Assembly: GCA_949710005.1 (NCBI GenBank)
Contig: OX453272.1
Coordinates: forward strand, 1,395,696-1,459,695
Length of the DNA stretch: 64,000 nucleotides
Origin: Ricordea florida
Lineage: Eukaryota > Cnidaria > Anthozoa > Corallimorpharia > Ricordeidae
Direction of reading: 5' to 3'
The notes below the pieces were generated by a model. It was given only the letters and a program-made list of their open reading frames with translations. It did no database searches and was not told the origin of the DNA. Below are positions 34,736 to 42,929 of the stretch, piece by piece. Position numbers and translations under genes: made by a program. Position 1 is the stretch's first letter. Each line of letters starts with the position of its first letter.

Positions 34736-35962
34736 ATGACGTCTGAAAAAATTAATCCAAATAGAATTCCTCGAGAGCCATTTGGTTTGAAAGCGGAATC
34801 AACAATTAACCGAATTACTCTCAATCCATCATCTGCTAGCCCCGGAGAAACATTATATATAAATATTCCAAAACTTTCTGAGAATTTAGTGATTGTACCT
34901 GGAAGCGTATCTCTATTATTTGACTTGGATGTTGATGGACACGCTAATAATACACTTGTGAATAATGTAGGTAGTAATCTTGTATCTAGACTTAGAGTTC
35001 TTTTTGGCGGTGAAACATTACAAGATACTCAAAGATATGATCTTTTTCAAACCTATCATGACTTATTCTTAACAGATGAAGAACGTGAAGATAGATTAAA
35101 ACAAGGTATTTCTTCTGAAAACATGAGAAAGCTCAGGACAAATGCGGGTGATAAGAAAACACAAGATGTTAAGGCAGTTACCCTTGCATCAGTACATAAC
35201 ACCAAGTATCGTATACCACTAAACCATCCTATTCTAAACGACCATGGAGTTTTCTATCCAAAAGCTCTAGATCATCATCTAATATTTGAGATTACACTTG
35301 CCCCAATTAATGATATTGTTGTTTATTCTGACACTACTAAGACTCCATCTTATTCAATCAAAAACCTTGAGTTAGAATATTCCTCCATTTCAAGTGAATA
35401 CTTGGCTCGCGAGGCACAAGCAGCTTATCAGGTTGGTAAAGGATTCTTTTACGAAAATGTTACTCTACACAAAACTTTTACATTTTCTATAGGCGGTGAT
35501 GGTGTTATAAATCAGCATATTAATTTACCTAGAAGATCAATGACGGGGATATTATGTTTGTTTACATCACCAACCGCAGCAGGAGCACGTAACTCAGAGA
35601 ATTTTTACAATCCAGGTATAACCTCGATTAATATAGATGTTGATGGTGTACCAAATCGTTTATACTCTAAGGGGATGATACCATCGGATCTATGGGAGTC
35701 GGTAAAGAAACGTTTCGGAAGAGATGGCGTAAAGGAAAAGGATTTTTATGCTGATAAGTTTGCTCTTTGGGTTGATATGAGAACTCACCCAGATAATGGT
35801 ATTCATGGAGGTGGTCTAGCATTAAACAATACACAAGATGGTGTAAAACTAGAAATTAAAAGAAAACAAGGAGGATCTGGAATAATAACATGCCATATGT
35901 TTGTTGTAGCTGACGCAATGATGGAAATAATGAATTCAGGTTTGAGATCAATAAAGTACTGA
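34736..35962 (+). CDS. mcp: Putative major capsid protein (element 1)
   Basis: A 408-residue, beta-rich protein without signal peptide or membrane segment. I assign it as the capsid shell protein because it lies between the integrase and the packaging ATPase, as in Polintons, and because of its C-terminal pattern (GIHGGGLALNNTQDGVKLEI, then SGIITCHMFVVADAMMEIMN), which resembles the second jelly roll of Polinton/adintovirus capsid proteins as I remember them. The protein is shorter than many Polinton capsid proteins. The closely similar copy in element 2 shows this is a conserved gene. A TTTAAAGAT box lies 34 bases upstream. Confidence 0.7.
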   Translation: MTSEKINPNRIPREPFGLKAESTINRITLNPSSASPGETLYINIPKLSENLVIVPGSVSLLFDLDVDGHANNTLVNNVGSNLVSRLRVLFGGETLQDTQRYDLFQTYHDLFLTDEEREDRLKQGISSENMRKLRTNAGDKKTQDVKAVTLASVHNTKYRIPLNHPILNDHGVFYPKALDHHLIFEITLAPINDIVVYSDTTKTPSYSIKNLELEYSSISSEYLAREAQAAYQVGKGFFYENVTLHKTFTFSIGGDGVINQHINLPRRSMTGILCLFTSPTAAGARNSENFYNPGITSINIDVDGVPNRLYSKGMIPSDLWESVKKRFGRDGVKEKDFYADKFALWVDMRTHPDNGIHGGGLALNNTQDGVKLEIKRKQGGSGIITCHMFVVADAMMEIMNSGLRSIKY

Positions 35963-35971
35963 TTTAAAAAC
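35963..35971 (+). promoter_or_regulatory. TTTAAAAAC box before the ATPase
   Basis: 31 bases upstream of the ATPase ATG; member of the recurring promoter-like series in this element. Confidence 0.5.
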
Positions 35972-35993
35972 CTTTAGTTATGATACAAAAATC

Positions 35994-36620
35994 ATGGAAG
36001 AACTACGAGAAAAAATACCATTCCATTGTATTATAACTGGACCAACAAATTGTGGGAAAACAAAGTACCTCATTGAACAGCTCCGAGGCCCTTTCCGAAA
36101 AGTTTTTGAATATATTGTTTTAGTATGCCCAACTTATTCTAAAAATAAAACCTATCATAATTTTGCTCGAGGAGATAAACGTTTCTTTGTATTATCACCA
36201 GATGCAAGTAATGTAGATGAGATTAATGAATTGTTAAATGATTGTCAAACTTTATTCTCTGGAACAAATACATTAATAATTTTAGATGATTGTGCTGTAT
36301 CTAATGATCTGAAGAAGCGATCAAACAAGTTTATAGATTTAGCATTCTCCGGAAGACATCATGGATTATCAGTTTGGGTTCTCACTCAGCAATTAACATC
36401 CATAGCAAAACCATTCCGTGAAAATGTAGCTTGTGTTGTTACTTTTCATAATCCATCACAGAAGGGTATGAAGATGTTTTTCGAAGATTATGGAGGCGAT
36501 TTGGATTATGAATTAGGTAAAAAGTTTATGCATCTCCTGAAAACAGAAAAATATTCTAGGCTATGTTTAAGTTTGCGATACCCATTTAATTGTTATTTAG
36601 AAGTTCCAAACGGGGAATAA
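35994..36620 (+). CDS. FtsK-HerA/A32-type genome-packaging ATPase (element 1)
   Basis: A 208-residue P-loop ATPase expected to pump DNA into capsids. Walker A is GPTNCGKT (about residues 16-23), Walker B is LIILDDCAV (about 90-98), followed by GRHHGLSVWVLTQQ, the sensor-like region with conserved Gln residues typical of A32-like ATPases. It follows the capsid gene directly (31 bases). The intact Walker A contrasts with the altered one in element 2. Confidence 0.9.
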   Translation: MEELREKIPFHCIITGPTNCGKTKYLIEQLRGPFRKVFEYIVLVCPTYSKNKTYHNFARGDKRFFVLSPDASNVDEINELLNDCQTLFSGTNTLIILDDCAVSNDLKKRSNKFIDLAFSGRHHGLSVWVLTQQLTSIAKPFRENVACVVTFHNPSQKGMKMFFEDYGGDLDYELGKKFMHLLKTEKYSRLCLSLRYPFNCYLEVPNGE

Positions 36621-36623
36621 CGA

Positions 36624-36632
36624 TTTAAAAAT
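36624..36632 (+). promoter_or_regulatory. TTTAAAAAT box
   Basis: 31 bases upstream of the ATG at 36655. Confidence 0.5.
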
Positions 36633-36654
36633 AGTAAATGTATCACCATAAAAG

Positions 36655-37212
36655 ATGACAGAAGTTGAAGATTACATTGAAGAAGAAAAGACTGTAGGAA
36701 AAACAGACCGACCGCAGGGAGGATCGGGAAAAGATAATGATGATAATGAACTTGAAATAAAACAAGAATCACTAGCAATTCTCGCAGCTCTTGGAACTAC
36801 AAAGGAATATTTAGGTGTTGAAATGAGTTTGGGTGATATAAAAAAATTATCAGAAAAAGATGTAGAAAAATATTTTAATCGATATCAAGCGGTAATGGGT
36901 AAAAAAATTAACGGCGGATTGGTTGATTCATCCCTTCAATTAGTTTCCAAACTTATTTCATATTTAGTTCCCGTGGATGATATAGAAGCTCTTTGTGTGG
37001 ATTTGAAGAATGATGATTTGGTTAATCGCGAACTAACAAACATTGTGGGGCTCTTAGCATTGAAAGCAGGAAGATTGGCAGCACTTGCTAGCGGTATATT
37101 CCAGGTTGCTAAGCATGTTAAAATAGGAAAAATACAGCAAGTTACAAGTACTAATACAGATGATTCTAACAAAACTGAGCAAGATGCTGCTGGTACTGAT
37201 ACTGTTTACTAA
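36655..37212 (+). CDS. Unrecognised 185-residue protein
   Basis: Not recognised. An acidic, low-complexity N-terminus (residues 1-45, Glu/Asp/Lys-rich with GGSGKDNDD) is followed by an all-helical part; the segment IVGLLALKAGRLAALASGIFQVAKHV (given in two parts: about 140-152 and 153-165) is hydrophobic or amphipathic. No Cys-based motif. It lies between the ATPase and a run of small membrane proteins, so a virion role is likely by position only. Confidence 0.6.
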   Translation: MTEVEDYIEEEKTVGKTDRPQGGSGKDNDDNELEIKQESLAILAALGTTKEYLGVEMSLGDIKKLSEKDVEKYFNRYQAVMGKKINGGLVDSSLQLVSKLISYLVPVDDIEALCVDLKNDDLVNRELTNIVGLLALKAGRLAALASGIFQVAKHVKIGKIQQVTSTNTDDSNKTEQDAAGTDTVY

Positions 37213-37250
37213 GCATACTATTATTTTATTTACATATCATTCCCAAGTGG

Positions 37251-37259
37251 TCTAAAGAT
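37251..37259 (+). promoter_or_regulatory. TCTAAAGAT box
   Basis: Part of a longer block TCTAAAGATTTCTTAATGAT followed by GTAAAATAATG. Alignment with the same block before 37766 and 38444 shows that the start at 37281 is the real one, 30 bases downstream. Confidence 0.6.
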
Positions 37260-37280
37260 TTCTTAATGATATGTAAAATA

Positions 37281-37721
37281 ATGTCTGAAGAAAATGAACA
37301 AGTTGAACAAATTACAGCTGATCCCAAACCAGAAAATAAAGATACTAAAAAACACACTAAAAATCCTAAAAAAGTAGCAGCTGGTAAAAAATTAGCTGAA
37401 TATAATAAAAAAGCAAAAGAAGCTTTAGCCCGGGAGATGAAACGCGAAGAAAAAATAAAACAGGAAGAAGAGACTAATGAAAATACATACAGTGAATCGA
37501 AATCATGGATGCCAGAGTTATCTTTTACTACTGTTTTATCTATTGTTGGATTAGGTTTTACAGCATTTGATATGTTTATGAGATACCGACAAAAGGAGGA
37601 TAATAAAAATAGAATACCACAAATACCGCAACCTTTTCAAGCCCCACCCATAAAGGTTCATAATACACAAACAAATACTCAAGCGCCGCCCCTTGATCGT
37701 CCAAAAATTGGAATGATGTAA
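37281..37721 (+). CDS. Small membrane protein with Lys-rich N-terminus, 146 residues
   Basis: Not recognised. I choose the second Met (37281) over 37266 because the shared upstream block ends there. A charged, helix-prone Lys/Glu-rich N-terminal half (about 1-75) precedes one membrane span (about 80-100, FTTVLSIVGLGFTAFDMFM) and a Pro/Gln-rich tail (QIPQPFQAPPIKV). One-pass tail-type proteins like this are candidates for virion membrane or entry-pore parts, but nothing shows that directly. Confidence 0.6.
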   Translation: MSEENEQVEQITADPKPENKDTKKHTKNPKKVAAGKKLAEYNKKAKEALAREMKREEKIKQEEETNENTYSESKSWMPELSFTTVLSIVGLGFTAFDMFMRYRQKEDNKNRIPQIPQPFQAPPIKVHNTQTNTQAPPLDRPKIGMM

Positions 37722-37732
37722 TTATAAAGCCA

Positions 37733-37741
37733 TTTAAAAGT
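37733..37741 (+). promoter_or_regulatory. TTTAAAAGT box
   Basis: 33 bases before the ATG at 37766, continuing as TTCTTACTGATG then AGTAAAAAAT, nearly the same as before 38444. Confidence 0.6.
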
Positions 37742-37765
37742 TTCTTACTGATGTAGTAAAAAATT

Positions 37766-37984
37766 ATGTCAAACGAAAATAAACTTGTGAAAACTGTTAC
37801 TGATTCAGCGGTCCTTATCGGATTAGCAGCTGGAGTTGGATATGTAGCTAAAAAGGCTATGAAAGAATCATTTATGAACGACCCCTCCTCAAGTATTACA
37901 AATTATGCAAAATGGGTGGCTGTATTGTCTGGTAGTATGTATCTAAAAACATATTTAGAGGAACAAAAGATACTTCCAAATTAA
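37766..37984 (+). CDS. Very small two-helix membrane protein, 72 residues
   Basis: Not recognised. Two hydrophobic segments (about residues 13-29, SAVLIGLAAGVGYVAKK, and 46-60, AKWVAVLSGSMYLKT). It has its own promoter-like box and is followed after 11 bases by another small membrane protein, so the two may be co-expressed. Confidence 0.55.
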   Translation: MSNENKLVKTVTDSAVLIGLAAGVGYVAKKAMKESFMNDPSSSITNYAKWVAVLSGSMYLKTYLEEQKILPN

Positions 37985-37995
37985 CGAATATAAAA

Positions 37996-38388
37996 ATGGC
38001 ATCAATAGCATTTATGATTGGAGGAGCTGTATTAAATGCAACTGCCTTTGTTGGTGGAAACTATCTTGCAAAAAGACTTTCAGGACATAATGCGGATACA
38101 GAAAAAATAAGACACGATAAAGCAATGGAAAAATATCAAAAAGATTATGCAGAATATCAGGAAAAAAGACAAAAACTAATGGATTGGAAAATAAAGAAAA
38201 AAGATGAAAAATATCAAGCATCAAAAAATATTTCAACTACAAATGAACAATTTGCATTATATGAACAAATGCAAGAACCTAAATTTTCAGATTATTATAG
38301 ACCCAGCGATAATCAAAAGACGGGTGAAATGGTATATGTGGGTGGAGGTATGTTAGCTTTAGGTTATATGGCTAGTAAATTATTTTAA
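37996..38388 (+). CDS. Small membrane protein with central coiled coil, 130 residues
   Basis: Not recognised. Hydrophobic N-terminus (IAFMIGGAVLNATAFVGGNYL), a charged helical centre rich in Lys, Glu and Gln (about 30-85), and a hydrophobic C-terminus (MVYVGGGMLALGYMASKLF). It is the one gene in this run without a clear promoter box close by; TCTAAAAAC at 37942-37950 lies 54 bases upstream inside the previous gene. Confidence 0.6.
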   Translation: MASIAFMIGGAVLNATAFVGGNYLAKRLSGHNADTEKIRHDKAMEKYQKDYAEYQEKRQKLMDWKIKKKDEKYQASKNISTTNEQFALYEQMQEPKFSDYYRPSDNQKTGEMVYVGGGMLALGYMASKLF

Positions 38389-38406
38389 GTAATTGTATGT
38401 GATTAG

Positions 38407-38415
38407 TTTAAAGAT
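38407..38415 (+). promoter_or_regulatory. TTTAAAGAT box
   Basis: 37 bases before the ATG at 38444; followed by TTCTTACTGATGAGTAAAAA, the best copy of the longer shared block. Confidence 0.65.
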
Positions 38416-38443
38416 TTCTTACTGATGAGTAAAAAATCTAAAT

Positions 38444-39703
38444 ATGGCAGAAGGAGGATATTTACCATTAGAGGATTTACCAAAAGGAGATGATGATGAT
38501 GATGATAATGATGATGATGATGGTGATGACACATTTTACCAAAGTCCAAATACATCTACATCTGTTGATCAGGGCTATCTTGGTTATTCAGAATATATGG
38601 CTGAAAGAAAACGGCTTCAATGGGAAATAAAAGATGAAGAGAAAAAACCGGCAAATATTATAGAAAGAGATGAGGAATATGACAGAAGGCAAGAAGCGGG
38701 TCAAAAACTCAAACGTTATTTACCAGACTTCAATCCTGATAATGCAACATTTAATGTTGAATTTGGAAAAGATGGAAGTATAATAGGAAAATATAGTAAT
38801 AGGACTAATGCCGCGCCACATATAATACTTGATAAAGATGAAAATCTTAAGCTTGAAGATTTGCCAAAAACAATGAGAAAAGAACTAGGTGCTGATTATG
38901 AAAGCATGTTGGAAAAATATAATAATACTGCGTCAGAATTGAGAAAATCCAATGAAAAAATTAGAGAATTAGAGAATGCATTGGAAGGGTTGGATGCTGT
39001 CACAAAAACACACCCACAAGAAATTGCCCAATATGAAGAAAAATTAAGAAGGTCTGCTTTGGTAATTGAAAGACAAATAGCAGAAAAAGAAAATATGGAA
39101 AGAGATGCTTCAGAAGGTAAAAGACTTTTCGATCAAACCGCTAAACAGAATATAGAGTTAAAAATAGAACGAGAGAAAATTTTGAATGAAATAAAATTAT
39201 GCAAAGAGGAAATAGATAAATATAAGAAGGGGAAATCAAATGAGGTAAAATTAAAACAAAGTAATGAGCGATTAAAATCAGAGATTGAAAAATTAAGAGA
39301 GAAAATTAGAAATAAAACAATCACAAACGAAGAACAAATATCAGATATTGAGGGTCGAAAAGATGAAATACTAAAAAATCTGCCATTACGTGAGAGATTA
39401 AAATACATCTTTAAAAAGTATGGGTTTACAGTCTTTGCTGTTGTGAGTGCTGTTGGTGTTATAATTGGAGTTATAGTTTCTAATCTTTCAAAAGGATTAT
39501 CTACTTTAGGAAAAGGTGTAGGTAATGGTTTGAAAACTCTCGGTAAGAAACTCGGTGAAATATTACCAGGAATGGTTGGTGCTATCGTGAGCTTTCTATT
39601 CAAAACAGCTGGGCAGGTTATTGGATTTTTAGGTGAAAATGCTTGGCTTTTGATAATGGCCGTGGTTTTGTATTTTGTTGAAAACATAAAGAAGAGAAAG
39701 TAA
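38444..39703 (+). CDS. Long coiled-coil membrane protein, 419 residues
   Basis: Not recognised. A poly-Asp N-terminus (encoded by a GAT repeat, residues 15-30) is followed by a long coiled coil (about 145-315, heptads rich in Glu, Lys, Leu and Ile), then hydrophobic segments near 325-347 (FTVFAVVSAVGVIIGVIVS) and 375-412, with a Gly/Lys-rich loop between them, and a basic C-terminus (KKRK). The layout resembles a membrane-anchored fibre or fusion-type stalk, but this is only an analogy. It is in the structural-gene half of the element. Confidence 0.7.
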   Translation: MAEGGYLPLEDLPKGDDDDDDNDDDDGDDTFYQSPNTSTSVDQGYLGYSEYMAERKRLQWEIKDEEKKPANIIERDEEYDRRQEAGQKLKRYLPDFNPDNATFNVEFGKDGSIIGKYSNRTNAAPHIILDKDENLKLEDLPKTMRKELGADYESMLEKYNNTASELRKSNEKIRELENALEGLDAVTKTHPQEIAQYEEKLRRSALVIERQIAEKENMERDASEGKRLFDQTAKQNIELKIEREKILNEIKLCKEEIDKYKKGKSNEVKLKQSNERLKSEIEKLREKIRNKTITNEEQISDIEGRKDEILKNLPLRERLKYIFKKYGFTVFAVVSAVGVIIGVIVSNLSKGLSTLGKGVGNGLKTLGKKLGEILPGMVGAIVSFLFKTAGQVIGFLGENAWLLIMAVVLYFVENIKKRK

Positions 39704-39707
39704 CAAA

Positions 39708-39716
39708 TTTAAAGAT
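39708..39716 (+). promoter_or_regulatory. TTTAAAGAT box
   Basis: 34 bases before the ATG at 39742, continuing ATCATGCTGTTCAGTAAAAT, a variant of the shared block. Confidence 0.6.
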
Positions 39717-39741
39717 ATCATGCTGTTCAGTAAAATACAAT

Positions 39742-40338
39742 ATGGATGAATACAATAGAATTTACCCTGGATTTCCTAATAACCCAGATCCTATTAATTT
39801 CAGACTGCAAAAATCAAGTGAAGTATTACAAAATCTTGAGAGAGAAATTAAACATTATGAAGAAGTACGGAAAAAATATAATAGAGCAAGAGGAATATTT
39901 ACAAAAATCAGTGTTTGTGGCGGTATGATTTCAGTTATTCTATCAGCAAGCGGTTTAGGAACTTCTCTTACTGGTTTTGGTGCTGTTGTTGGTGTGCCTT
40001 TGGGTGTTGTAGGTGGAGTTTTTGGAGGATTATCGGTTGGATTTGGTATTGCTGCCAAAAGACTTTCAAATAAAGTTAGTAAACACGAACAAACCGCTGC
40101 ATTTGCAAAATCAAAATTAAACACCATTAACGACTTGGTTTCAAAGGCATTGAAAGATAATGTTATATCTGATCAAGAATTTTCTATAATTTTAGCAGAG
40201 TTGGAAAAGTTTCAAAAACTAAAACAAGAAGTTCGCCAAAAATTTAGGAGAGATACAGAAAAAAACTTAAACATGTCGCAGATAAGAAGAGAAGTTCGAT
40301 CAGAGCTATTAAAAGAGTTAACCACTCCCACACATTAA
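39742..40338 (+). CDS. Glycine-rich membrane protein, 198 residues
   Basis: Not recognised. A helical N-terminus with possible coiled coil (about 25-50), a long Gly-rich hydrophobic stretch (about 57-105, including GFGAVVGVPLGVVGGVFGGL) that could cross the membrane twice as a hairpin, and a charged helical C-terminal half. Gly-rich membrane hairpins occur in several virion membrane and pore-forming proteins; no specific family is claimed. Confidence 0.65.
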   Translation: MDEYNRIYPGFPNNPDPINFRLQKSSEVLQNLEREIKHYEEVRKKYNRARGIFTKISVCGGMISVILSASGLGTSLTGFGAVVGVPLGVVGGVFGGLSVGFGIAAKRLSNKVSKHEQTAAFAKSKLNTINDLVSKALKDNVISDQEFSIILAELEKFQKLKQEVRQKFRRDTEKNLNMSQIRREVRSELLKELTTPTH

Positions 40339-40406
40339 AAATATCATATGAAAGAACTGATGTGGGGTGTAATTGTTTTGCAGGCATTAGAAAAGAGGTA
40401 ATATAG

Positions 40407-40415
40407 TCTAAAGAC
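40407..40415 (+). promoter_or_regulatory. TCTAAAGAC box
   Basis: 37 bases before the ATG at 40444. Confidence 0.5.
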
Positions 40416-40443
40416 TTTTTCATCTTATTACAAAAGTAATAAA

Positions 40444-42015
40444 ATGACGCTATGGATGAATTTTAAAAATAGATATCCAAACGCAAACCTTGATAAATTT
40501 ACATTTGTTAATGATTCATTTGGAGGATATATTAAGTGGAAAGTTAATGGAACAACAATCATGTCTAATGATGATCCTACTGGAAAAACCTGGACTGATG
40601 ATATGAATCCTAATTTGAAAACATTATTATGGCAAGATTTTGGCCTGAGTGAAGCGAAGAACTTGAGTTCATTTCCAAAGAGTTTAACCATGACTAACCA
40701 AAGTTATCCTATACCAGCTATTAACTTTGATGACTTTACAAGTGACATAACAAAAATGCTAACCTTTCTAGATATATACGTTTCAAATACGAAGAAATTC
40801 ACAGCAAAAATGAGAAACATATTTACATCACAAGTTGTAACATTCAAATTTGGAAAACAAAGTAGAAAATGGTTAAATGGACCAGATATGAATTATTGGC
40901 CACAACAACTTAACTTTGCAGTTTGGTGCGCAACATCTGGTTGTGGGATTAGTCCTTTTGAAAGTCTAAATTACCCTAAAGTAGTGAATAGCTTCATTAA
41001 GTTTCATATATATTTCACAATAAGGCGAATATTGTATGAATTGAAGCTGCCTTTGCCAGATGAACAACCTTTTGTGATAAATAATAATCCATATAATAAA
41101 GTTGCATATCAACGATTGTGTGCTGAATTTGGGGTTAGTAATAATTCTGATTTTAGATGGAAAGGTGGAAGAAACGGGGGTTTAGGGGATATATTCCTTG
41201 ATTATGGTTCTGGGTTCCATGGAAGAGGCGGAGGATATCAAAATGTACATGTAGTAAGAAATTATGATGTTGAAGCGGATCAATGGCCTGGTGAAGGCAG
41301 CAAATTCTATGATGAGGGCGGAAAGAAAGAAGACGGAAATTTAATTTCATTCATTCGTAATGATGACTTTTCCGATTTCAAATATGCTTGGTTTATTCCT
41401 ACAAGTGGACATGGACTCACTAAAGCTGGACTCGGTAGATTGAATAGATCCGCGGAGGCTTTTGTTTATTGTATATTAGGAGCACAAGTTAACACTAGAA
41501 ACTCTATTTATGGTAAAGGCGGTGGAGCAATCGAGACGCAACAAGAATTCTTAGCTTTATTTGAGAGTAGTGTGATTGAGAATGACATTTCTAGTTCTAT
41601 CCAAAGATATCAATTAGCTGTACAAGAAGCGAAATTACGGCTTGATTTAGCTATTGCTCCAGGTTTGTGGTTGATGCCAAGTAATATGATTATAAACACA
41701 GAGAGCGTGGTTGGATATAATAACAAACTTATGAAAGCGACTAATGATATGAAATTTGGGGCGAATAATTCCCTAAACAATGAAGCAAAACCAGTTGGAA
41801 TAAGTCATAACTTAGGATCTTCAAAGTTAAAGTTACCTCATTCAATAGTTGTGACAAATCCTAAACCAAAAATCACCCCAGCGCAAAATGAAAAGTCAAC
41901 CAAAGGTCAGGACGTGACTACGCTACATGAAACCAATCCACAAAGCGAGCATGAAGTGCGTATATTAGCATTTATAATTATCGGCGGAGGGTTGGCGTGG
42001 TATCTATTTCGATAG
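40444..42015 (+). CDS. Large putative virion protein with C-terminal membrane anchor, 523 residues
   Basis: Not recognised. The body is soluble with many aromatic residues (WLNGPDMNYWPQQLNFAVWC), a Gly-rich central part (about 240-290; GGRNGGLGDI, FHGRGGGY) and the region WFIPTSGHGLTKAGLGRLNR. The last ~20 residues form a membrane span (ILAFIIIGGGLAWYLF) ending in Arg. There is no signal peptide, so a tail-anchored topology is likely. It is the second largest protein of the element and sits between the small membrane proteins and the putative penton gene. Confidence 0.7.
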   Translation: MTLWMNFKNRYPNANLDKFTFVNDSFGGYIKWKVNGTTIMSNDDPTGKTWTDDMNPNLKTLLWQDFGLSEAKNLSSFPKSLTMTNQSYPIPAINFDDFTSDITKMLTFLDIYVSNTKKFTAKMRNIFTSQVVTFKFGKQSRKWLNGPDMNYWPQQLNFAVWCATSGCGISPFESLNYPKVVNSFIKFHIYFTIRRILYELKLPLPDEQPFVINNNPYNKVAYQRLCAEFGVSNNSDFRWKGGRNGGLGDIFLDYGSGFHGRGGGYQNVHVVRNYDVEADQWPGEGSKFYDEGGKKEDGNLISFIRNDDFSDFKYAWFIPTSGHGLTKAGLGRLNRSAEAFVYCILGAQVNTRNSIYGKGGGAIETQQEFLALFESSVIENDISSSIQRYQLAVQEAKLRLDLAIAPGLWLMPSNMIINTESVVGYNNKLMKATNDMKFGANNSLNNEAKPVGISHNLGSSKLKLPHSIVVTNPKPKITPAQNEKSTKGQDVTTLHETNPQSEHEVRILAFIIIGGGLAWYLFR

Positions 42016-42207
42016 TTCATGACCATTTCACGTGATTATCATTGTTTTTGGATTAGCGTTCACGTGTAGAACAATAGATTGCATACTTTTACGACATAGC
42101 AACAAGCAAAATGTAAAGTGGATTTTAAATCGAAAAGTAGATTTTATGTTTACTTCAAAAAGGTCGGTTTCTAACGTCGCTCAGGAATGTGATTACGTCA
42201 ATGCAAA

Positions 42208-42216
42208 TTTAAAAAG
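42208..42216 (+). promoter_or_regulatory. TTTAAAAAG box
   Basis: 35 bases before the ATG at 42243. Confidence 0.5.
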
Positions 42217-42242
42217 GTGAATATGATGTAATCAAAACAAAA

Positions 42243-42878
42243 ATGTTGAGCATAACCATGTATGAGTCTGAAACGAGGATTTATTTAGATCCACCGCTGA
42301 AAAATCTTCGGGAGATACAGCTCCTTGATTGTAATATACAAACCAAAAGATTGATTAATTTCAAGGAACAACAGATATTGTTTAATGTAGAGAATCAACC
42401 ACTAATAATAATACAACCCGGTACATATTCGTTGCGTGATATTCAATCGATCTTTCTTAATGATACTGATAGGTCAAAGATAACAATCATTGAGACAGAC
42501 ACTGTCGACTATCTATATTCAAATAAGAACTTCAAAATAAAACTTACGAGAGGGCTAGCGGTTGGTTTAGGGGTGCCTGAAGTTATAAATCCTGGTAAAT
42601 TATACCCTATAAATATACAGATTAAGGAACCACTGAGACTTATGTGTAGTATAGTGGATAATAAGTCTTCATATATGAATAAAACCAAATATGGAGAACT
42701 TGTTAAACTATCACCGTCAACCTTACTTGCAAACATACCCTCAAAGGATTATCCAACAATTCCAGTTCGAAAATATGATAGTGTAATAAACCATTTTGAT
42801 TTAAGCATCTTAGATGTTGAATGGAAAAAACTTGATCTGAAGGGTTCTCCCATAACTTTTAGTTTAAGATTTAGGTAA
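42243..42878 (+). CDS. Putative penton/minor capsid protein (element 1)
   Basis: A 211-residue beta-rich protein. The pattern LREIQLLDCNIQTKR, then IQPGTYSLRDIQSIF, and a C-terminal strand pair (FDLSILDVEWKKLDL, ITFSLRFR) matches the general look of single jelly-roll penton proteins of Polintons and related viruses: a strand with the interface motif, a PG-Y turn, and a final FxLxFR strand. The assignment is by pattern and context, not by search. It is convergent with the minus-strand gene at 42930-43592. Confidence 0.5.
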   Translation: MLSITMYESETRIYLDPPLKNLREIQLLDCNIQTKRLINFKEQQILFNVENQPLIIIQPGTYSLRDIQSIFLNDTDRSKITIIETDTVDYLYSNKNFKIKLTRGLAVGLGVPEVINPGKLYPINIQIKEPLRLMCSIVDNKSSYMNKTKYGELVKLSPSTLLANIPSKDYPTIPVRKYDSVINHFDLSILDVEWKKLDLKGSPITFSLRFR

Positions 42879-42884
42879 AATTTT

Positions 42885-42916
42885 TGTTATGTAACTATTA
42901 TTTGAGTTATATAACA
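42885..42916. terminator. Hairpin between convergent genes
   Basis: TGTTATGTAACT (42885-42896) pairs with AGTTATATAACA (42905-42916), 11 of 12 positions, around an 8-base loop. It lies in the 51-bp gap between two converging genes and could act as a transcript-end hairpin, as known for some giant viruses and virophages. Confidence 0.45.
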
Positions 42917-42929
42917 TAATTATATTTTA

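Noticed and set aside
39133-39687. A 184-residue minus-strand ORF within element 1
   Set aside because: Antisense shadow of the coiled-coil membrane protein gene; no promoter box.
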